From: Chitinophagales bacterium | GTDB taxonomy: Bacteria; Bacteroidota; Bacteroidia; Chitinophagales; UBA2359 | Direction of reading: 5' to 3' | DNA: 52,732 nt | NCBI GenBank assembly: GCA_020629005.1 | Contig: JAHDEE010000003.1 | Span: forward strand, 1-52,732 | Part shown: piece by piece, positions 9,156-18,700 of the stretch | How positions within the stretch are numbered: position 1 is the stretch's first letter | How the letters are laid out: each line of letters opens with the position of its first letter | Made by a program: the position numbers and the translations under genes | Notes under the pieces: model-generated | Database searches by the model: none | What the model saw: only the letters and a program-made list of their open reading frames with translations | Told to the model about the DNA's origin: nothing

Positions 9156-10874
9156 TTAATGCTTTGCCTGCTTCGAATTCAGAACTTGCTCTAGTGCCTC
9201 AATTCTGCGTTCTATTTTCTTTCGTTCCTCATTCAGTCTTAGTACTTCATTACCTATGGAAATTGATTTGGCCTGCTCTGTCTCAAGTCTCTCGCTTTGG
9301 AGCTGGTGCACCGTCTGTAGTTCCTTTAGGGACTCCAGAAGTACAGGAAGAAGCTTCGTATAATCGACCATCTTGTATCCATCTTTTCTGGTCACCACTA
9401 TCTCTGGAAAGACTTGTTCAGTCTCTTGTGCGATCAAGCCCATTTGCGATTGAGCAGGAAACTTCATGTCCGGAAATTGCACAGCTCTGAATTTGTAGCT
9501 GACTGGTCGAAGCTGTAATAGTTTCTCTAGAGCATTTTGGATTGGCAAAATGTCTTTCTTATAGTTCCTGTCAGAAGAAAGCGGTATTCCATTCGAATAG
9601 ACATCTCGTGCATATATTGCACCATCCACTTCGAGTAATCCATCCGTTCCCAAAGTATCGCCGATTGAAACCTTGCCTTCTGCGTACGAGATCGTGTTAT
9701 CAGACAAGCTCCAGAATCCCAAGGCATCAGTTCCGGCGGGGCCTTGTATGCCCGTTTCGCCTTTTGGTCCCCTGCTTCCGTTAAAACCTTGATTACCTGC
9801 TGGGCCTTGTGCGCCTTGTGGTCCTGTTGCGCCTACTGGCCCATTGGATCCTGCAGGACCCTGTGCCCCTCTTGGTCCCATTGGTCCAATACAATCATTG
9901 GCATTCCATATTCCGTCATTGTTGATGTCTTCAGAATCCTGGGCATAAAAGTCTCCGTTGAGATCCCAACACTGCATTGCTGCTTCGCCACCCAGAATTG
10001 ACCTTGAGGCTCCTCTTGGCCCCGCAGCACCTGCTGGGCCGGCTGGGCCTGTAGGGCCAACATTTCCAGTAGGGCCACTCGTTCCAGCAATACCAGCAAT
10101 TCCTTGTGGACCTATTGCTCCTATTGGTCCCACACCTCCTTCTGAGCCAGATGGTCCCGGAATCTCGCAATCCAAGGCATTCCAAAATCCATCTTGATTA
10201 GTATCCTCCTCGTGATCTCGCTCGAAGTTTGTATTGAGGTCCCAGCATTGAGTTGCAAGTTCTCCTGCCAGAAGAGAAAGAGGGTCGCCTGCAGCTCCTG
10301 CAGGACCATCAGCTCCTGGAGCCCCGTCAGCTCCCTGAGGGCCAGCAGGACCATTGGGGCCGGCTTGGCCATTTACACCTTGTGGTCCATTGGGACCAGC
10401 CTGACCAGGAGGGCCAATTGGTCCTTCTGGTCCCTGTGGGCCTTCGGCTCCCAACTGCAACTCATCTATGTTTGCTGTGGCTGCGTAAAAGGCATATGGG
10501 ACAGACAGGAGTTGTGATGTTGCGAGTTCCTGGAAATTTGTTCCGGCATTTTCATCAATTGCGATCTGCAGATATTGAGCAGCATTTCCCCAGTCAATAT
10601 CTGAGAAAGATCCAAGTGCAGGACTTCCCTGGCCGATGTTGAGATCGAATAATCCAAAATTGTCTGTAATTGTAATATGCGTTTCCTGATAGACCGGATC
10701 TCCCTCCTCCGAACCTGAGAATATACTGACCTGTATGGAGATAGTTTCATTTGTCAAGACTATATCTTGATTGTCAAACGCCACGGCTTGATAGCTGAAG
10801 GCTTGTGGAACTTGTGCATCGACATAGCTGAGCCAAGCTAGCATTAGTAATAAAGTATAAGTTAGGTGTTTCAT
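9156..10874 (-). CDS. Collagen-like protein with C-terminal S74 chaperone domain (type 1 N-terminus)
   Basis: 572 residues. Signal peptide MKHLTYTLLLMLAWLSYVDAQ. The type 1 N-terminal domain begins [16 protein letters not shown] and ends [12 protein letters not shown]. Three collagen tracts are split by two cassettes (CWDLNTNFERDHEED and CWDLNGDFYAQDSED). Each is preceded by the LLAGE or ILGGEAA linker also found in the 2813-4525 protein, so these two are close paralogues. The S74 domain starts PLSSDRNYKKDI with the Ser-Lys spacing intact and GLIAQETEQVFPE downstream. The tail (LQSERLETEQAKSISIGNE onward) is a predicted coiled coil. It is the first gene of the array in transcription order, 15 bases before the frameshifted type 2 gene. 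Confidence 0.85.
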   Translation of the reverse strand: MKHLTYTLLLMLAWLSYVDAQVPQAFSYQAVAFDNQDIVLTNETISIQVSIFSGSEEGDPVYQETHITITDNFGLFDLNIGQGSPALGSFSDIDWGNAAQYLQIAIDENAGTNFQELATSQLLSVPYAFYAATANIDELQLGAEGPQGPEGPIGPPGQAGPNGPQGVNGQAGPNGPAGPQGADGAPGADGPAGAAGDPLSLLAGELATQCWDLNTNFERDHEEDTNQDGFWNALDCEIPGPSGSEGGVGPIGAIGPQGIAGIAGTSGPTGNVGPTGPAGPAGAAGPRGASRSILGGEAAMQCWDLNGDFYAQDSEDINNDGIWNANDCIGPMGPRGAQGPAGSNGPVGATGPQGAQGPAGNQGFNGSRGPKGETGIQGPAGTDALGFWSLSDNTISYAEGKVSIGDTLGTDGLLEVDGAIYARDVYSNGIPLSSDRNYKKDILPIQNALEKLLQLRPVSYKFRAVQFPDMKFPAQSQMGLIAQETEQVFPEIVVTRKDGYKMVDYTKLLPVLLESLKELQTVHQLQSERLETEQAKSISIGNEVLRLNEERKKIERRIEALEQVLNSKQAKH

Positions 10875-10977
10875 AGTATTTCATTACCGGTCTGAAAATA
10901 TTAACCATTTGATCGGCGATGGCTGTACAGAGTAATATAAGGATACTTTCGCATGCTAATACAATGATTGTTGAGAA

Positions 10978-11014
10978 GAGTCCTGAAATGGCCGATTGAT
11001 CAGTTTCAGGACTC
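10978..11014 (-). terminator. Perfect 11-bp stem hairpin after the protease gene
   Basis: GAGTCCTGAAA and TTTCAGGACTC form an uninterrupted 11-bp stem around a 15-base loop, 20 bases past the stop of the 11034-15413 gene. On the minus strand the stem is followed by TTCTC rather than a clean T run. It could be a weak intrinsic terminator or an mRNA 3'-end stabilising hairpin. The remaining bases up to 10875 would hold the promoter of the collagen-like array; no clear -7 box was found. Confidence 0.5.
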
Positions 11015-11033
11015 ACTGTACACTTTCTTTTGC

Positions 11034-14000
11034 TTATTTGCCAGTGTAGAAGAAGCTGCCAGTTTTTTCGATTTGCTCTCCCGAAATTCTGTAATAGTAA
11101 GGCCCTTGTCGAAAGTTCTGCAGATCGAAATTGAGCACCTTGCCAAGCTGCTCGTCTTTCGAAATCTTACTGTCAAAAACCAGTTTTCCTAGCTGATCAA
11201 AGCACTTGATGTTAAGATCGGGCTTAGGGTGTTCTAGTTCAATCCGAAAGCTGAGGGCATCTCGAACAGGGTTAGTCAATATTTCGATTGTGTTTCGGCT
11301 AATTGTAGAATCAACGGAGGTATTAGAAAACAGCAATTCGATTTCATGTACTAGAAAGGCTCCTTGATATAACAAAACACTGGAGGACAGTTGTCCATTA
11401 AATTCGAAATACACCAGGTCCCCTGGTTGAAGTCCTTCCACTACTTCAGTGGTATGCTGGTCGTCTGCAACGAGCGGGATTGGAGCAAACTGATGCTCTT
11501 GATCTACAAGCAAAGTGCCTATCAATTCTCCGTTACAGTACATTTCAATTTCGCTTCCGGGAGCTAAATCCGTGTGGCCCAGCAGGTAATCGAAACGGTT
11601 GCTTGGCAGATTTTGGCTGCTGGTTGGAATTGGCTCCTCTGGTTCAAGTTTGACCCAATAGTTATGCTTTGGTTTCAACTCTTCAAGCGTTGCATTGAGC
11701 AAGGCATCACTTGAGTCAAAGTGAGCGTTTGGGTCAAGAAAATCTACCACTCTGAAAGACAGATCGTCTTCAAGCAGTTGCTCAAAATAGACTTCCGGTG
11801 AGTAGGAAAACGAGCTGTGAAAGCCAAGTAAGGTCCAGCCATCTGCCAAAGTAGTTCGGAACGATTCCGGTATCTTATCCCCATTTAAATAGAGTACATC
11901 ATCGTGCGACACTTTTACCCAATATCCTTGTCCCTTTTTGATTTCTTTTAGGGTGCAGTCTTCATCTGGAAGGTCTGGGCTGTATATCTGAGGTCCCGAT
12001 TCATAACTGATTACGTATTGTAGATTTTCTGGTTTAAGGCTGGAGAATACAGAGCTCATTTCGGTGTCGGAAGGAATCACTGTGAAGACCACCTGATTCC
12101 ATCCTGCCTGCAGTGCGATGGCTTCGGTCTGCTGCACACTGTGTAGGCTTACCCCAGCATTGATGATTCCAAGGGAGCCTTCTTGATTCATAATTCTGGG
12201 GTTTTGGATCTCCAACACAAAATCCTGAGGTGAATCAAGCCAGGGATCATTCGGAGGCTCCTTCAGATTCAATTGACCGACAATTCCTTCGCCGATCACG
12301 GCAACTCCATCCTTTCGCGTCAGTCCTAAGTGAATCTTATTGTTGTATGGGTCCAGATGCAGGTAGCTTTCTACCTCCTCCTGGAGACCGAACCAGGAGT
12401 CCTGATACTCAAAATTTACAGCGCTTACTTCTAGTTCGCCGAGATCAAATTCGCCGCTGATACCGGTGATACTTTCCTGAGTTTGCATCATCACAATATC
12501 TATGGATAGCTGCCCATCACTGACGGAACTGCGTGACCAATCAGTAAGAGGGCCCATTATGCCATCTACCGGACCTGCCAATAGTTGAACAGCCGAATCA
12601 TGGGTCTGACCAAAATTTAGGGCAAAAACATCCAGGTCTTCGACATCTATGACACCAGAGCCATTCGCATCGACGTGCTTTACGTCTACTCCATTTGGCG
12701 ATTGAGCACCCCATGAAGGAGCCGATTGTCCGATCCAGCCATTATTGGCATTGTTCCTTTCCGGACCTGTTTTCGGAGCTGCTGCGCCCCAGGCCAACAG
12801 GTCAAGGACATCAACGATGCCATCACCATTGAAATCTCCAGGCCATACGCAATCTTCCAATTCGATTAGGGAAATATGGTCTTCCACCACGGTTCCGCAG
12901 CCGTCTGTGACAACAACAGAGTAATTGCCCGGGACGTGGGCTATAAGGTCAGATGTATCTGCGCTAAGGTAAAGCCCTTCATAGCTCCAGACGATATTCG
13001 TGAAATCCTCATCCCCTACACTAAGCGGTATACTTTCACCGCAGAGAATACCCTGGTCTGGGCCGAGGTCAAATGTGATGGGAGGACAGTCCGCTATCGT
13101 TGTACCTGCACAGGAACAATCGGATTGTATCACGTCGTTTGCTGTGTTGTTGTTTCCATCATTACAAGTGTCTCCTATATTACCTCCATCACAATCAAGC
13201 TGGATGATTTCTCCCTGGCAGTAGCAGCCTGGTTGCACGGAGTCGTTCATTGTGTTGGAATCCTGGTCGTCGCATGCATCTCCAAGATTTCCTAGCTGGG
13301 GACAGTCTTCTTGCTGGCAGCTGACTCCATAGTAACAGAAATCGTTTAAACCTTGATCTGAACCGCCATTTGGTAATCCTTCGTTGCCTGTGCAGTTAAA
13401 GTTGCTGGAGAGCGGAATGCCAGAATATGGTATGTTACATAAGCTTTCGGGATAACAACCTGTAAGCAAATTGTTTTGAAGATATAGCCACTGAAGGTCT
13501 GGCAGGTAGCCAATAGCTTCAGGTATCGTGCCGCTCAATAGACAATCTTGAAGAAACAGTTTTTGCAAGGAGATGCAATTTTCAATTTCAGCCGGGATAC
13601 TTCCGGTTAATGGATTTTCCCCTAGATATAGATTTTTTAGATTTTGCAGCTGAAACAGTTCTTCCGGTATCTGCCCGCTGGCATTGATATTTATAAGTGC
13701 CAGATCTTGAAGGTTTGTCAAATTTCCGAGTTCAGGAGGTAATGCCCCTGTGAGCTGCTGATTGTTTCTAAGAGATAAAGTTTGCAACTGGCTGAGATTG
13801 CCAATTTCTGGAGGTAAGAAACCTGTTAGGTTATTGCCATCAGGTGCGGCGGACTTTGTGCAATTATAATACCCATCTAGATCTAAACATATGACATGAC
13901 ATCCATCTGAACTGAGGCCGACTCCATACCAGGAGCTCACCGGAGCTGTCAAGTCCCAGCGATGATTCCAGTTCTCACCATTTGTGGCTTGATGGATAGC

Positions 14001-15413
14001 CAGCAGTGCGAGAGAGTCTGCTGCCAATGCGGCGCAAGCTGGTGCAGGAGGAAGCGGAGCAGTTTCGCAGAGGAGGTCCGTTGTCAAAGAATTGTAGAGG
14101 TTTAATCGTCCACCGGTGACACACTTATTTGTCAATTGAGGAAAAGTCTCAACGCCGTTCAAGATGGCTTCCTTAATTGCCTGGAACTCGAATTGTCCAC
14201 AGTGCGAGGCGATTAATGCTACTGCACCTGCTACATGTGGTGCCGCCATAGAAGTGCCACCATAAGCTTCGTAAGCAGCACCTGGGATAGTGCTCAAAAT
14301 GTTGCTGCCAGGTGCGAAGAGGTCAACTGAACTGTTCCCATAATTGCTAATTCCTCCCCATGCAAAAATAGAGGGGTTTTCCAAGGGATCAGAAGAGCCA
14401 ACACTGATGATGTTGGGCAGATCGAAGGCGGCTGGGTTGGTAGGTACAAGGTCTGCATCTTGACCATAGTTACCAGCAGAAGCTACAAGCATGTGATTTT
14501 GCGCCCCAGCTAGATCGATGGCATCCAGCAAAGCCTCACTGTAGAAGCCCTGGCCCCAGCTGCAATTGGAAATTTGAGCGCCCATTTCTACTGCATATTC
14601 CAATGATTTGACTAAGCCGTCTATCTGCACACCGATACAGAAGCCATTGTCCAGAAAGAAGGCTTTGATGGGCATGATTGTAACGTTGGGACTTATACCA
14701 ATCACCCCAATCGAATTGTTGCCGACCGCCCCAATAGTACCTGCCACATGCGTACCATGATAGCACTCGTCTGTCAAGTCGTTATTGTCGTCGACGAAGT
14801 TCCAGCCTCTGAAGTCATCTACATAGCCATTGTTGTCATTGTCGATTCCGTCCATGTCATCAGGATCAAAGCCCCATCCAGTGCCTGTTTGCACAATCAC
14901 AGTGCCGTCACCGTCTGCGTCCTCTCCAAGATTTTGCCATAGATTGGGTGCCAGGTCGGGATGGTTCAAATCTGCACCTGAGTCGATTACGGCGACTATA
15001 ATATTCCGATCTCCTTGCTGTAGATCCCATGCTGGCTCTGCGTCGATCACCTGCGGAGACCACATTTGACTGTAGAGGGCATCATTGGGTTGGCCATGTA
15101 ATTCAACCCTGCTGTTTTTTTCAACATATTCAACAATTGCTCTGTACGATTTTAAATGATCGACTACTGCTTCCAGACCCACAAGCTCTTGTGAATCTAT
15201 GAATACAGTATCAGGGATTTCCCAAACCTCTGCATTGATAAATCTTAAATCGTCAATGTGTTTGCAGCCGATTGTGCTTGCATCTATGCGATGTGCTTCT
15301 GGGGATTTGAATTTGATGATCAATTGGTTTTCAGCGATGTCCTGGCTGTACAATGAGCAGCAGAAACAAAGTATCGAAAGCATGGTGATTGTTTTGAATT
15401 TGTTTTGGATCAT
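11034..15413 (-). CDS. Giant secreted subtilisin-like protease with LRR, dockerin-like module and T9SS sorting domain
   Basis: 1459 residues with a signal peptide (about 1-24) and a short propeptide-like region. The S8 catalytic domain spans about 115-445, with Asp144 in VAVIDSGADLNHPDL, His219 in HGTHVAGT, the oxyanion Asn315 and Ser388 in GGTSMAAPHVAG. A block of plant-type leucine-rich repeats (LxGxIPxE pattern) runs to about 670. A Cys-rich stretch with two GDACDD/GDTCND units follows, then a dockerin-like calcium module (PGDFNGDGIVDVLDLL and VDANGSGVIDVEDLD). After that come two related beta domains with GW...YWVK motifs and a type A sorting domain (NPVRDALSFRIE to the C-terminus). It should act at the cell surface or outside. 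A near twin lies directly upstream. The substrate is unknown; the adjacent collagen-like proteins are candidates by position only. Confidence 0.9.
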   Translation of the reverse strand: MIQNKFKTITMLSILCFCCSLYSQDIAENQLIIKFKSPEAHRIDASTIGCKHIDDLRFINAEVWEIPDTVFIDSQELVGLEAVVDHLKSYRAIVEYVEKNSRVELHGQPNDALYSQMWSPQVIDAEPAWDLQQGDRNIIVAVIDSGADLNHPDLAPNLWQNLGEDADGDGTVIVQTGTGWGFDPDDMDGIDNDNNGYVDDFRGWNFVDDNNDLTDECYHGTHVAGTIGAVGNNSIGVIGISPNVTIMPIKAFFLDNGFCIGVQIDGLVKSLEYAVEMGAQISNCSWGQGFYSEALLDAIDLAGAQNHMLVASAGNYGQDADLVPTNPAAFDLPNIISVGSSDPLENPSIFAWGGISNYGNSSVDLFAPGSNILSTIPGAAYEAYGGTSMAAPHVAGAVALIASHCGQFEFQAIKEAILNGVETFPQLTNKCVTGGRLNLYNSLTTDLLCETAPLPPAPACAALAADSLALLAIHQATNGENWNHRWDLTAPVSSWYGVGLSSDGCHVICLDLDGYYNCTKSAAPDGNNLTGFLPPEIGNLSQLQTLSLRNNQQLTGALPPELGNLTNLQDLALININASGQIPEELFQLQNLKNLYLGENPLTGSIPAEIENCISLQKLFLQDCLLSGTIPEAIGYLPDLQWLYLQNNLLTGCYPESLCNIPYSGIPLSSNFNCTGNEGLPNGGSDQGLNDFCYYGVSCQQEDCPQLGNLGDACDDQDSNTMNDSVQPGCYCQGEIIQLDCDGGNIGDTCNDGNNNTANDVIQSDCSCAGTTIADCPPITFDLGPDQGILCGESIPLSVGDEDFTNIVWSYEGLYLSADTSDLIAHVPGNYSVVVTDGCGTVVEDHISLIELEDCVWPGDFNGDGIVDVLDLLAWGAAAPKTGPERNNANNGWIGQSAPSWGAQSPNGVDVKHVDANGSGVIDVEDLDVFALNFGQTHDSAVQLLAGPVDGIMGPLTDWSRSSVSDGQLSIDIVMMQTQESITGISGEFDLGELEVSAVNFEYQDSWFGLQEEVESYLHLDPYNNKIHLGLTRKDGVAVIGEGIVGQLNLKEPPNDPWLDSPQDFVLEIQNPRIMNQEGSLGIINAGVSLHSVQQTEAIALQAGWNQVVFTVIPSDTEMSSVFSSLKPENLQYVISYESGPQIYSPDLPDEDCTLKEIKKGQGYWVKVSHDDVLYLNGDKIPESFRTTLADGWTLLGFHSSFSYSPEVYFEQLLEDDLSFRVVDFLDPNAHFDSSDALLNATLEELKPKHNYWVKLEPEEPIPTSSQNLPSNRFDYLLGHTDLAPGSEIEMYCNGELIGTLLVDQEHQFAPIPLVADDQHTTEVVEGLQPGDLVYFEFNGQLSSSVLLYQGAFLVHEIELLFSNTSVDSTISRNTIEILTNPVRDALSFRIELEHPKPDLNIKCFDQLGKLVFDSKISKDEQLGKVLNFDLQNFRQGPYYYRISGEQIEKTGSFFYTGK

Positions 15414-15759
15414 AGGTGAAATGAATTTTTGGGTTTTATAACTGTAGGGTCTGAATTAAGTGAATCAGATTCTTAACTCTTTCGCTCTAGTACAAACCTA
15501 GTGCATAGGTCAGATGATTCTTTAGCAGTTTTGCATCCACTTTTTGCCGTGCTTATTCGTGTCCGAGTAATAAGCGTGTTGATAATCAATGTGTTATCGA
15601 TTTCTCTATGCTGGTCAACTTGTGCTTCGGAGGTATAGCAGTGCTAATAGCTCCATCAGAGCGATGAAGGTCTTGTTCTTTGCAGCGAGCAACCAATGCC
15701 TGCAGCAACGAAATGTCGTGCGCAGTTGCCCAACTGGGCGTCAAGAATTGTGAAGTTGG
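15414..15759. other. 346-base gap between the two protease genes
   Basis: No gene, RNA or strong hairpin was seen apart from the candidate -7 box at 15493-15500. A near-palindrome GCCCAACTGGGC sits a few bases after the upstream protease stop but has no T run, so the two protease genes may or may not share a transcript. Confidence 0.5.
15493..15500 (-). promoter_or_regulatory. Candidate Bacteroidota -7 box (TAGGTTTG)
   Basis: Read on the minus strand this is TAGGTTTG, a full match to the Bacteroidota -7 consensus TAnnTTTG, about 80 bases upstream of the 11034-15413 protease start. No TTG was found at the expected -33 distance, so it is only a candidate promoter. Confidence 0.35.
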
Positions 15760-18700
15760 TTATCTAATCACATGAAAGGAATCAGTCCAGCTCTCTCTGT
15801 CGCTGGATAGTCTGTAAAAGTATTTGCCGGGTCCCAGGGTCAATGTATTGATCTGGCATCCAGATGTGCCTTCGTATGCCTCTAAATTGGAAAGGTCTAA
15901 GACTAACTTTCCCCGAATGTCGTAGATCTCAAGCTGCAAAGACTCTCCTAAGTATGATTCTGGAAGCCTTATAAAAAAGTCGTCGGAACAGGGGTTTGGA
16001 TAGGAGTGGAGTTTGAATTCCTTATGTTTCGGTGTTGATGTATTTGTAAAGTCCAGATCTACAACATGTACCACGTAGAATCCATCGAAACTAATACCTC
16101 CATTGATGCTCTCTCCATTATAATGGAAGATCACCTGATCTCCCGCTGCTAGACCCTCTTGCACTGCTTCGGTGCTTGCGTCATCGCCATAAACAGCAGT
16201 GCTTTCCAATATTCCGTTTTCGAGCACTACGATATTACCCAAATGATTGCCTGATTCATCTCTGATACCGATTGACTGTCCCGCAGCGAGATTTGTGTAG
16301 CCTCTCACAAAGTCAAATTTGTTCGTCGTGTTTGTGTTAGGATCGGAAAGGCCACCCTGGGCGCTATCGACCTTGATCCAATAGCCCGAACCTGGTTGCA
16401 ATTCAAGCAGCGTATTGGTTTCGAGCAAGTCAGGTTCAAAGTGCAAAAAGCCTTGATCGTAGCCTGTAATTTTTCTCAGGCTACCATTTTGCAATAAGTC
16501 TTCAAAGAATATCTCCGGAGTGTACGAATGCGTTGGTGAGTAAGCAGCGAGATTCCATCCAAGATTCAGAGTGTTGACATTGATTGAGTCAAGCCTTTGT
16601 CCGTCAACATACCACAAATCATCTTGCGCAACACGCACCCAATATGCCTTTCCCTGTTCAACCAGATTCATTGTGTTTGCCTCAGGCTCACTCATTGCGT
16701 CAAATAGCAGCGCCTCATTTTCGTAAGCCACTACTTGCAAAAGATTATCTGGTTGTAGACTAGCAAATACCGAGAGAATTGAGGGATCGTGAATTGCTGT
16801 CATGACAGAAACCAGATTCCATCCCTCCCGGAGTAAAATTTTGTCACCATAAATATTTGTTGACGCAAGTTCAAAGCCGCCAGGCAGCTGATTAATCGAG
16901 CCATCGTCCTCCATAATATGTGCATCTCTTACATGAAAGTATAGCTCCGTGCCTAATTCTGACCAGGAACCAACATTATCTTCGATCAAGACCAGGGTTC
17001 CCAAACCTCCAGAACCCGAAAGTCCTTGACCGTCGATCCTGGTGATCCCTATATCTATTTGTTGCTTTGTGGAGTCGAAGCGAGAGAATGTTCTGACTTC
17101 TGACTCCTGCTGACCAAACCATTCGCTATCATATATAAACGTTGCATTCCTCACTCCCAATTCGCTTAGATCGATTTGCCAGGCCAAGCCATGTAGACCG
17201 TCCACTGTGGTTTGTATGTCAATATCAATTTCCAAATAACCGTCCGTCAGGGATGAAGCATACCAATCCGTTTCCGACTTGAGAGAAGCTTCTGTAGTTG
17301 TTGGGTAAATGGTAATCGAAGCTCCATGCTCATTGTTGTAATTTGATTCGATGGCAAGCAGATCCAGGTCATCCACCAATCCATCTCCATTGGCATCAGA
17401 GTGCTTTACATTTGTACCATCAGGGCTGGTAGATTGCCAGGCTTCAGCATTATATCCTTGCCAGACAATTCCCTGCTGCGCTCTTGCGAGATCGGCTGTT
17501 CCATAATTGTAACCAAAAGTTAGCAGGTCCAAAGTATTTACAATCGCATCGGCATTGGTATCTCCCGGCCAAACACAGTCTTCTGCTTGCACCAGGTCAA
17601 CCTGCGAAACATCAATGTTGCCGCAAATGTCTTCGACCACAACTATATAGGATCCAGGATAAAAGACTTCGACGCTAGTTTGATCACTCGCAAAGATGTC
17701 TCCTTCATAATCCCAAATAATAAGAGCGGCATTTTCGACCTCAATAGAAAGTTGAATGGTGTCTTCGCATGCGAGGAATAGATTGGGGCCCAGATCAATA
17801 TTGAGTTCAGGGCAATCAGCAGGAATGCCAACACAAGTGCAATCTGCCTGTACTTCATCATGGATCGTGTCGGGATTCTCATCTGTGCATGCATCCCCAA
17901 TATTGCCTAATGATGGACAATCATCTCCAGACTCGCAATCGTTCGCTGTTCCATTGCAAAAAGCGGCAAAACCGTCCGTAGAGCCTGACTGCGGTAAGTC
18001 AGGATTGTTTTCGCAATTGAAGTTTCCCAATCCAAGGTCAAGGTCTAACCAGCAAAGGCTTGTGGGGTAGCAGCCTTCGAGATAGTTGTCGCTCAGGTCC
18101 AGACTGTTAAGGCTAAGCATGTTCCCAAAGTTTGCGGGAATGGTGCCCGTGAGACTGTTATTGCTACAGCTGATCGTTTGGAGATTATGTAGGTTGCCGA
18201 GCTCGGAAGGAAGCTGCCCCATCAGACCATTGTCATCCAGAAAGAGATAGACAAGGTTGCTCAACTGCCCTAGTTCAGCCGGGATTAAATTGTTAAGAAT
18301 GTTTGCATTCAGGTTTAAGTACTCAAGATTTTCAAGCAAACCTAGTTGAGCAGGAATTTGCCCACCAAAATTATTATCATACAGATAAATTTCTTTTAAC
18401 TGGATCATGTCGCCAATGCTGGGTGGCAAGACGCCGCCTAACGAATTGCTTGCCAGATTGAGTGACTCCAGTTTTACGAGCTTGCCAATTGAATCAGGGA
18501 GTGGTCCGCTTAAGTCATTGAAGGAGAGATTTAAGTAGCGCAACTCAATGAGGTCTCCTATTTCTTCAGGCACAAAGCCGACTAAATTATTGCCTGACAG
18601 GCTACCTATTTGGCAATCGGGATTGCCATCAAGGTCCAGACAAACCACGGAACATCCTTCAGTATCCAATGTGACTCCGTACCAAGTGCTCACCGGTTGG

